Shown piece by piece: positions 33,403 to 39,751 of a stretch of 64,000 nucleotides of DNA; position 1 is the first letter of the stretch; each line of letters opens with the position of its first letter. Source of the stretch: Fodinibacter sp963800505 (GTDB taxonomy: Bacteria > Actinomycetota > Actinomycetes > Actinomycetales > Dermatophilaceae). The stretch spans positions 62,001 to 126,000 of the forward strand of contig CAWDBL010000032.1 of the NCBI GenBank assembly GCA_963800505.1. Direction: 5' to 3'. The notes beneath the pieces were generated by a model, which was not told the DNA's origin, made no database searches, and saw nothing but the letters and a program-made list of their open reading frames with translations. The position numbers were made by a program, and so were the translations under genes.

Positions 33403-34815
33403 ATGACCGAGAACCCCACCCAGAGCGTGCCGCCACCGAGCACGTCATTCCTCGACGACAGCTTCGCCCGGCTGCGCAACAGCGGCTACTCCCGCGACAC
33501 CGAGGGCCGCTGGTTCGGCGGTGTCTGCACCGGCCTGGCGCAGCGCTTCGGCGTCGACCCGGTGCTCATCCGGGCCGCGGCGGTCGTGCTCGCCTTCCTC
33601 GGCGGCATCGGCCTCACCGCCTACGTCATCCTCTGGCTGCTGCTGCCCGACCGGCAGGGCGACATCCTCGCCGAGCGTGCGGTGCGCCAGGGCGATGCCG
33701 GCCCGATCGCGCTGTCCGTGCTCGCGGCCTTCCTGGTGCTCGGTGGGGTGTTCTCGATCGGCAACGGCAACGGCTGGTTCGCCCCGCTGTGGCTCATCCC
33801 GGTCGCCGCAGTCGTCTGGCTGGTGCTGGTCCGCCGCAACCGTGACACGCCGCAGACCGGCTACGGCAGCGTGGCCGCGCCGCCGCCCTATCCCACCCCC
33901 GCCACCCCGCCCCCGTCAGGAGAGGCCATGTCCGCCACCCCCAGCTACGCCGCGCCGCCGATGGCGAGCGCGCCGACCCAGGCCCCACCGCCGCCGTATG
34001 CCGGCAGCCAGCCAGGTGCCTCCCGCGCCCCCCAGCCCGGCACCTACGGCGGCCCCCCGGTGGGCGGGCCCTCCGGCCCGTACGGTGGCCGGCCCACCCC
34101 GCCCGCCCCGCCGCGTCCGGTGGGTCCGGTCGGCCCGCCCCCGCCGCCGCGGCCCCGTCGCCGCCGCCCCAGCGCCTTCGTCGGACTGGTCTCGCTCGGC
34201 ATCGCCCTCGTCGGCATCGGCCTCGGCGCGGCGCTCGACGACCCGCTCGGCTTCCCGGGCAGCTCGGCCACCCTGGGGTTCCTCATCGCCCTGATCGGCG
34301 TGTCGGTCGTCGTCCTCACCCTGGGGCTGCGGGGCCGGGCCTCCGGCTTCAGCGGGTTCCTCGTCGTGTGCCTCTCACTGCTGCTGGTCACCGCCTCGGC
34401 CGCCTCGCGCGTCGATGTCAGGGACGGTGTGGGTGACCGCACCTGGACCCCGGTGCCCGCCACCGGCACCACTGCCTTCGAGCTCGGCGCCGGCGAGGCC
34501 ACCCTCGACCTGGGCCGGCTCGCCGCCACCACGCCCACCCCCGCCCCGTCGTCGACGACGCCGACCACCACCGCCCAGCGGGTCACGGTCGAGATGGGCG
34601 CCGGCGACCTCACCATCCTGGTGCCCCCGGGCCTCGACGTGCGCGTCGACGCCAGCGTCGGCTTCGGCGACATCACCCACCGCGGTGGCGTCGGTGGCAC
34701 GACGGACACCAGCGGCAACGACCGCAGCACGTCGACCCTCATCGGCGCCGAGCCCGTGCAGGTCGTCGTCGACGCCCAGCTCGGCCTGGGCCAGATCACC
34801 ATCCAGGAGCAGTGA
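33403..34815 (+). CDS. PspC/LiaF-like membrane protein (putative inhibitor of the stress kinase)
   Basis: This 470-residue protein has a PspC domain (about 33-85: GRWFGGVCTGLAQRFGVDPV) and helices near 60-80, 98-118 and 120-135. A long Pro/Ala/Gly-rich cytoplasmic linker (about 150-245) and three further helices follow. It ends in a beta-rich domain (about 360-470) with FELGAGEATLDL and VEMGAGDLTILVPPGLDVRV repeats typical of LiaF C-termini. By analogy with LiaF/EsrI it would restrain the divergent kinase until the envelope is damaged. The ATG at 33403 is preceded by GGAG. Its stop overlaps the next gene. Confidence 0.85.
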   Translation: MTENPTQSVPPPSTSFLDDSFARLRNSGYSRDTEGRWFGGVCTGLAQRFGVDPVLIRAAAVVLAFLGGIGLTAYVILWLLLPDRQGDILAERAVRQGDAGPIALSVLAAFLVLGGVFSIGNGNGWFAPLWLIPVAAVVWLVLVRRNRDTPQTGYGSVAAPPPYPTPATPPPSGEAMSATPSYAAPPMASAPTQAPPPPYAGSQPGASRAPQPGTYGGPPVGGPSGPYGGRPTPPAPPRPVGPVGPPPPPRPRRRRPSAFVGLVSLGIALVGIGLGAALDDPLGFPGSSATLGFLIALIGVSVVVLTLGLRGRASGFSGFLVVCLSLLLVTASAASRVDVRDGVGDRTWTPVPATGTTAFELGAGEATLDLGRLAATTPTPAPSSTTPTTTAQRVTVEMGAGDLTILVPPGLDVRVDASVGFGDITHRGGVGGTTDTSGNDRSTSTLIGAEPVQVVVDAQLGLGQITIQEQ

Positions 34816-35291
34816 TGACCACCCCGACCACTCCCCCCACCCCGGACGCCCCGAACACCCCGGAGCCCCCGGAGCCCCGCGACAGCCTGGCCGACGAGAT
34901 GTTCGTCGACGACGGCGCCACGACGGTCCTGCCGACCACGGACACCCCGACAGCCACCTCCGCTGCCGGCACCACCGCCGCCACCATGACCGCGACCGCA
35001 CCGGCAGCACCGGCAGCACCGGCAGCACCGGCAGCACCGAGCATCCCGGCACCGGTGAGCCCGCCCGAGCCGCAGTGGCTCTCCGGACCGGCCCCCTTCG
35101 CCCTCGTGCTCGGCCTGCTCGGCCTGCTCGTGGCGGGCAGCGTGCTGGTCAGCGAGCTCACCGACGTGACGCTGCCGTGGGGCGACCTCGGCCCGTGGAG
35201 CGTGGTCGCCGCCGGCCTGGTCGTGCTGCTCGTCGGGGCCATCGGCCTGCGCAGCAGCCGCAGCCGCGAGACCCGCGACACCCGCGCCTGA
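34815..35291 (+). CDS. Two-helix membrane protein with Thr/Pro/Ala-rich N-terminal tail
   Basis: This 158-residue protein has a long low-complexity N-terminal half (Thr, Pro and Ala) that contains a repeated PAA tract. Two membrane helices follow (about 96-116 and 128-148) with a basic C-terminus (SRSRETRDTRA). No family is recognised. The ATG overlaps the LiaF-like stop (TGATG), and AGGAG lies five bases upstream. Translation is therefore coupled, and it may be an accessory part of the envelope-stress system. Confidence 0.75.
   Translation: MTTPTTPPTPDAPNTPEPPEPRDSLADEMFVDDGATTVLPTTDTPTATSAAGTTAATMTATAPAAPAAPAAPAAPSIPAPVSPPEPQWLSGPAPFALVLGLLGLLVAGSVLVSELTDVTLPWGDLGPWSVVAAGLVVLLVGAIGLRSSRSRETRDTRA
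34998..35039 (+). repeat. 9-base tandem repeat inside a coding region
   Basis: The unit GCACCGGCA occurs four times in full plus a partial fifth and encodes a run of Ala-Pro-Ala. Copy-number change would keep the reading frame and alter tail length only. Confidence 0.85.
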
Positions 35292-35305
35292 GGTACCCGG
35301 TGTCG

Positions 35306-35968
35306 TCAGGCGAGCCCCGCCGCGCGCAGCGCAGCACCGACACTCGCCACGACGGCCACCGAGCCCAGCTCGTCCATCGGCACCCACCGCGCGTCGGCGG
35401 TCGACCCGCCCACGTCGTGCACGACGGGGCGGGTCGGCCGTGCGCAGCGGGCCGTGTGCAGCAGCCGCACCGCGTGGTAGTCCTCCAGGCCCCGGGGCGA
35501 GCGCCCCACCCAGTGCTGGGTCATCACGTCGACCAGCCGCACGTCGTCGACGACCTGCCCGGTCTCCTCGGCCACCTCCCGAACCACGCCGTCCGTGGGC
35601 GACTCGCCGGCGTCGAGCCCGCCACCGGGCAGGTTCCACCGGCCGGCCGCACCGGTGTAGCCGGCCAGCTGGGTCAGCAGCAACTTCCCGTCGGCCACCA
35701 CGACGGCGTAGGCCGCGACGCGTTGGTGCGGGTCGACACCCAGCCGCTCGGCATCCGTGAGCCCCGGCCCCTCCGGGCCGAGCGGAGGGTCGAGCGGCGC
35801 GGCCGGCTGCACGGCATACCGCAGGGTCAGGTCGCCGAGCACACCCTCGACCCCGACGACCGTGCCCGGCCAGCCGCGCACCGCCAGGCCCACTGCCGGG
35901 TCCTCGCCGTGCGCGAGCGCGAACCGGGTGACGACCTCACCGTCCTGGGTGCCGACGACGGTGATCAC
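35306..35968 (-). CDS. NUDIX hydrolase
   Basis: This 220-residue protein has an N-terminal extension of about 85 residues. A complete Nudix box then reads GGGLDAGESPTDGVV followed by REVAEETGQ. It hydrolyses a nucleoside-diphosphate-linked compound; the substrate is unknown. The GTG start overlaps the glycosyltransferase stop (GTGA), so the two are coupled. A link to nucleotide-sugar turnover is possible but inferred. Confidence 0.88.
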   Translation of the reverse strand: MITVVGTQDGEVVTRFALAHGEDPAVGLAVRGWPGTVVGVEGVLGDLTLRYAVQPAAPLDPPLGPEGPGLTDAERLGVDPHQRVAAYAVVVADGKLLLTQLAGYTGAAGRWNLPGGGLDAGESPTDGVVREVAEETGQVVDDVRLVDVMTQHWVGRSPRGLEDYHAVRLLHTARCARPTRPVVHDVGGSTADARWVPMDELGSVAVVASVGAALRAAGLA

Positions 35969-37098
35969 GTGGCGCGCACCCCGGCGCGGTCGTACTCGGC
36001 CAGGGTCGCCGCCAGCACCCCGCCCCAGTCCTGCGCCGGCGGGGTGGCCAGCAGATGAGCGCGCATCCGGGCACGCAGCGCGTCGTCACCGGCGAGCCGG
36101 GCGAGGGCCAGCGCGAGCGCGTCGTCGCCGTCGGCGAGCAGTCCGTCGACGCCGTCCTCGACGAAGTCGTCGACCCCGGTACCGCGCGGCGCCACCACCG
36201 GCACCCCGGCGGCCCGCGCCTCGAGCGGGGCGATGCCGAACGCCTCGAGCCGCGCGGCGGTGAGGTAGACGTCTGCACCCTGGTGCAGGCGGCGCAGCTC
36301 CTCCTTGCCGACCCGCCCGGGCAGCTCGACCCAGTCCAGCCCGCGGCTGCGCAAGCGGCGCTCCATGAGCCGGCGCTGCGGGCCCTCACCGACGATGGTC
36401 GCCCGCAGCGCGACGGCCGGGTCGAGCACGGCGCGCGCCCGCTGCAGCACCTGAAGCATGGCCAGGGGACGCTTGCGCGACACCAGCCGCATCGCCGACA
36501 CGACGTGCACCGGATGCCGGGTGCCTGCCTCCGCGCGCTCGGTCACGGGGTGCCACCACGCGGCATCCACGCCGTTGGGCACCACCTCGACCCGCGCGCC
36601 GCGGGCGGCGCCGGACACCCGGGCGGCCGCCATCGCGGAGACCGCGTTGAGGGCCACGCCACGCCCGGCCCACCGCGACAGATGACCAAGGGTGCGGAAG
36701 ATCGGGGCCGAGCGGCCGATGACGCAGTGGAAGGTGGCGGTGAGCGGCAGCCCGGCCTCGAGCGCCACCGGCACGAGGTCGGTCGCGAACGGGCTCACGA
36801 TGCCGAGGTGGGCATGGGCGACGTCGAACCCACCCTCCGCGAGACGCCGACGCACCTCGCGAGGAGCGAACGGGTTCACCGGAATTCCGCCCGGAAGCGG
36901 GATCGCGAGCCGGTGCACCGTGACGCCGTCGTCGCCGGTGGAGGTCTGGCCGCCGCGCTCGCCGTGCGGCCCGGCCGTCGCCGTGAACACCTCGACCTGG
37001 TGCCCGGCGCGCACCAGCTGCCGGGAGAGGTCGCGCACCTGGCTCTCGATCCCGCCCAGCCGAGGCGGGTAGCAGTCGGTGAGCATGGCGACCTTCAC
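35965..37098 (-). CDS. GT4-family glycosyltransferase
   Basis: This 377-residue protein begins MKVAMLTDCYPPRLGGIESQ with the GT-B Gly-rich loop. It has VEVVPNGVDAAWWHP at the domain hinge. The donor site reads LEAFGIAPLEARAAGVPVVA, with the E-x7-E nucleotide-sugar motif. It resembles cell-envelope mannosyl- or glucosyltransferases, but the sugar and acceptor cannot be set. GTG start. It is divergent, with 36 bases between starts, from a PIG-L deacetylase followed by a UPF0104 membrane protein. This suggests a shared glycolipid or glycoside product. Confidence 0.88.
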   Translation of the reverse strand: MKVAMLTDCYPPRLGGIESQVRDLSRQLVRAGHQVEVFTATAGPHGERGGQTSTGDDGVTVHRLAIPLPGGIPVNPFAPREVRRRLAEGGFDVAHAHLGIVSPFATDLVPVALEAGLPLTATFHCVIGRSAPIFRTLGHLSRWAGRGVALNAVSAMAAARVSGAARGARVEVVPNGVDAAWWHPVTERAEAGTRHPVHVVSAMRLVSRKRPLAMLQVLQRARAVLDPAVALRATIVGEGPQRRLMERRLRSRGLDWVELPGRVGKEELRRLHQGADVYLTAARLEAFGIAPLEARAAGVPVVAPRGTGVDDFVEDGVDGLLADGDDALALALARLAGDDALRARMRAHLLATPPAQDWGGVLAATLAEYDRAGVRAT

Positions 37099-37134
37099 GA
37101 GGCCTCAGCCTGCCATGCGGGAGGATGGGCCACG

Positions 37135-37980
37135 ATGTCCCCCACCATCGTGGCCTTTCACGCCCACCCCGACGACGAGGCCCTGCTCACCGCAGGCACG
37201 ATGGCCCGTGCCGCGGCGGAGGGCCATCGCGTGGTGCTGGTGCTGGCGACCGACGGTGGGGCCGGTCTGGCGGCCGTCGAGCTGAGCCGTGACGGGCACC
37301 TGGGTGACCGCCGGCTGGAGGAGGCGCGACGGTCTGCGGCGGCCCTGGGCGTCTCCCGCGTCGAGTGGCTGGGCTACGCCGACAGCGGCAGCGGGCCGGA
37401 CCCCGAGCCCGACGCGCCCGGCGTCACCCGGTTCTGCCGCGCGCCCGTCGAGGAGGCGGCTGAGCGGCTCGCGGCGATCCTGCGCACCGAGCGGGCCGAC
37501 GTGCTGCTGTCCTACGACGCCCACGGCGGCTACGGCCACCGCGACCACGTGCGCGTGCACGAGGTCGGCGCCCGCGCCGCCGAGATCGCGTGCACCCCGC
37601 GGGTGCTCGAGGCCACCGTGCCCCGCGACACGATCGTGCGGGCGGTGCGCGCCGTCGGCCGGGTCTACCGCTTCCCGCAGGAGTTCGACCCGACCTCGTT
37701 CGAGCGCGCCTTCTCGGCCCGCTCCGAGATCACCCACCGCATCACCGTGCGCCGGTATGCCGGCGCCAAGCGGGCGGCGATGCGGGCGCACGCGTCGCAG
37801 GCGACCGGAGGTGGCGCGGCATCCACCGGGTCGGGCGGCCAGACCGGCGACCGCACCCTGGGGGCCTTCCTGCGCATTCCCCGACCGGTCTACGATCTCG
37901 TGTTCGGCAGGGAGTGGTTCCGCGACCCGGCCCTGGCGCCGGGCGCACCGGTGCGTAGCGACATCTTCGAGGGGGGCTGA
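37135..37980 (+). CDS. PIG-L/LmbE-family N-deacetylase
   Basis: This 281-residue protein has the zinc motif AHPDDEALLTAGT near the N-terminus and the second His region YDAHGGYGHRDHVRVH, as in MshB and related GlcNAc-conjugate deacetylases. It should remove an acetyl group from an amino sugar or related amide. Mycothiol biosynthesis (MshB) is possible, but the close pairing with GT4 and UPF0104 genes makes a glycolipid substrate equally likely. A GGGAGG lies about nine bases upstream of the ATG. Its TGA shares one base with the next ATG. Confidence 0.87.
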   Translation: MSPTIVAFHAHPDDEALLTAGTMARAAAEGHRVVLVLATDGGAGLAAVELSRDGHLGDRRLEEARRSAAALGVSRVEWLGYADSGSGPDPEPDAPGVTRFCRAPVEEAAERLAAILRTERADVLLSYDAHGGYGHRDHVRVHEVGARAAEIACTPRVLEATVPRDTIVRAVRAVGRVYRFPQEFDPTSFERAFSARSEITHRITVRRYAGAKRAAMRAHASQATGGGAASTGSGGQTGDRTLGAFLRIPRPVYDLVFGREWFRDPALAPGAPVRSDIFEGG

Positions 37981-39137
37981 TGAGCCCCGGCACCAAGAAG
38001 GTCCTGCAGACCGTGATCGGTCTAGGGCTGGCCGCCGCCATGCTCATCTGGGGGCTTCCCTACTTTGCGAAGACCTCGTGGCCCGACATCTGGACCGTCA
38101 TCCGCACCATCCCGCTCAGCCAGGCGCTCGGGTTCCAGGCGCTGATGTTGCTCGGGCTCTACAGCTACACCTTCACCTTCACGGGGTCGCTGCACGGGCT
38201 GTCGCACGGCAAGGCGCTCATCGTCAACCTGTGCGGGTCGTCGGTCTCCAACCTCCTGCCGGGTGGTGGGGCGGTCGGGCTCGCTGCCACGTACGCCATC
38301 TGCCGGTCGTGGGGCTTCTCCCGCCGCAACACGTCGACCTCCGTCATCGTCACGGGCGTCTGGAACGTGATGGCCCGCATCGCGCTGCCGGTCGTCGCGA
38401 TCGCGGCGCTGTGGTTCGGCGGGGTGACACTGCCGGGCGCCCTCACGGAGCTCGCCGTGGCCGGGATGGCCACCGGGCTGGCCATCCTGGGTGCCTTCGT
38501 CGCGGTCATGGCCAGCGAGCGCGCTGCCCAGACCATCGGGCGCTGGCTCGACAAGCTGCTCGGGCCGATAGCCCGACGGCGTCGCGACACGAAGGCCCTG
38601 GCAGCCGCCGCGGCCCTTGCCGCGGGTCACGAGCCGCCGGCGCCGAAGCCGCCGATGAGCATCGAGGAGCTCGTCACCGACCTGCGGGCCCGGATCAACG
38701 ACGTGGTCAGCAGCGGGTGGGTGTCGATGACCTTGGGCATGATCGGGTTCTTCGGGGCCTACTACGTGCTGTTCGTGCTCATCATGCGCAGCACCGGCGT
38801 GACCCTGCCGCTCAACCTGCTCTTCGCGGCTTTCGCGATCGGTCGGCTGCTCACAGCGGTCGGCATCACGCCCGGGGGCATGGGCATCACCGAGGTCACC
38901 ACCTCGGCGGTGCTCGTCGGCTGGGGCGCCGAGAGTGCCGGGGCGACCGCCGGCGTGGTGCTCTTCTCGATCTTCACCCACCTCATGGAGGTGCCGCTCG
39001 GCGCGCTCGGCTGGCTGTTGTGGACCGCCAGCAAGAAGGTCGAGCCGCCCGCCGAGGGCGAGGAGCCGGCCTACCCGCGCGCCGCCACCCGACCTCGTCG
39101 CCGTGGAGCCAACGGTCGCGCGCTTCATCGGCGCTAG
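37980..39137 (+). CDS. UPF0104 / lysylphosphatidylglycerol-synthase-like membrane protein
   Basis: This 385-residue protein has about eight membrane helices and the family segment LCGSSVSNLLPGGGAVGLA. GITPGGMGITEVTTSAVLV lies near the C-terminus. The family includes the flippase part of MprF and proteins beside glycolipid synthases, and is thought to move lipids across the membrane. A basic cytoplasmic loop lies at about 190-240. The C-terminal tail is Arg/Pro-rich. Start overlaps the deacetylase stop (TGATG). Its TAG stop lies in a CTAG shared with the convergent toxin gene. Confidence 0.87.
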   Translation: MSPGTKKVLQTVIGLGLAAAMLIWGLPYFAKTSWPDIWTVIRTIPLSQALGFQALMLLGLYSYTFTFTGSLHGLSHGKALIVNLCGSSVSNLLPGGGAVGLAATYAICRSWGFSRRNTSTSVIVTGVWNVMARIALPVVAIAALWFGGVTLPGALTELAVAGMATGLAILGAFVAVMASERAAQTIGRWLDKLLGPIARRRRDTKALAAAAALAAGHEPPAPKPPMSIEELVTDLRARINDVVSSGWVSMTLGMIGFFGAYYVLFVLIMRSTGVTLPLNLLFAAFAIGRLLTAVGITPGGMGITEVTTSAVLVGWGAESAGATAGVVLFSIFTHLMEVPLGALGWLLWTASKKVEPPAEGEEPAYPRAATRPRRRGANGRALHRR

Positions 39138-39448
39138 TCGAGCAGGGCGACCTCGAGGTCATAGGCCAACACCACGGCACGCGCCAGCTGAATCTCCTGC
39201 TCTCGGCTGAGATACCCGACGGTGCGTCCGACCAGGTGTGCCGGGACGGTGAGGACGTTGTCCAAGGACACCGCGCAGTCGTGATCCAACCCGTTGTCGA
39301 CGCCCACCAGGACCTCGCTGGACAAGCCCTTGATGGTGCTGGTGATCGGGGCAACGGTCACCTTGGTCATCGCGCCCCGAGCAGCCTCCCGGGTCAGGAT
39401 GAGCGCCGGCCGGGTCTTGTCGAGGCGGACCAGGCAGATCTCTCGCAC
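39134..39448 (-). CDS. MazF/PemK-family toxin (module 1)
   Basis: This 104-residue protein begins (M)REICLVRLDKTRPALILTRE, the MazF core strand with its conserved RPALIL. VTVAPITSTIKGLSSEV and DNVLTVPAHLVGRTVGYL follow, matching the ribonuclease fold. The usual RRGEIW start is shortened to REIC here. The GTG at 39448 lies four bases after the antitoxin stop. It should cleave RNA at a short sequence when freed from antitoxin. Its TAG stop overlaps that of the convergent UPF0104 gene. Confidence 0.88.
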   Translation of the reverse strand: MREICLVRLDKTRPALILTREAARGAMTKVTVAPITSTIKGLSSEVLVGVDNGLDHDCAVSLDNVLTVPAHLVGRTVGYLSREQEIQLARAVVLAYDLEVALLD

Positions 39449-39452
39449 CAGC

Positions 39453-39686
39453 TCAGTGCTCGACCACGGCGTGGGTGCCGGTCCACTCGACCAGGCCGTC
39501 GAGCTCGTCGTCGGCACCATGAGCACGCAGGACCTGCGCGTCCTGCTCGGCAGCCAGTCGGCGCATCTCGCGTTCCAGCGCCGACGCGACGAGCGCGGCC
39601 CTGCTCGGCGCCCTGCCACTGGCAACGCTGCGATCCAGGAAGGCAACCATCTCGTCAGGGAGGCGGACCGCGATCTGCGTGCTCAT
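39453..39686 (-). CDS. Ribbon-helix-helix antitoxin (module 1)
   Basis: This 77-residue protein has an N-terminal ribbon-helix-helix (IAVRLPDEMVAFLDRSVASG, then SRAALVASALEREMRRL). An acidic C-terminal tail (ADDELDGLVEWTGTHAVVEH) would wrap the toxin. The ATG at 39686 is set by a leaderless TATGCT -10 box seven bases upstream. A perfect palindrome lies at the -35 position and is the likely autoregulatory site. Confidence 0.88.
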   Translation of the reverse strand: MSTQIAVRLPDEMVAFLDRSVASGRAPSRAALVASALEREMRRLAAEQDAQVLRAHGADDELDGLVEWTGTHAVVEH

Positions 39687-39693
39687 GCAGCCA

Positions 39694-39727
39694 AGCATAG
39701 CGGTGTGCATCCCGAACTGGGATGCAC
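39694..39727 (-). promoter_or_regulatory. Promoter and palindromic operator of toxin-antitoxin module 1
   Basis: On the minus strand TATGCT (39699-39694) is the -10 box, followed by seven bases and the ATG. GTGCATCCC (39705-39713) and GGGATGCAC (39719-39727) form a perfect palindrome with five central bases that covers the -35 region. Autorepression by the ribbon-helix-helix antitoxin is the expected use. Confidence 0.65.
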
Positions 39728-39751
39728 CCATATCGGACCTGACCAGCGGGG

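Noticed and set aside
37135..37980. Assignment of the deacetylase as MshB of mycothiol synthesis
   Set aside because: The zinc motif fits the whole PIG-L family, and the neighbours point to a glycolipid as well. The sequence alone does not decide.
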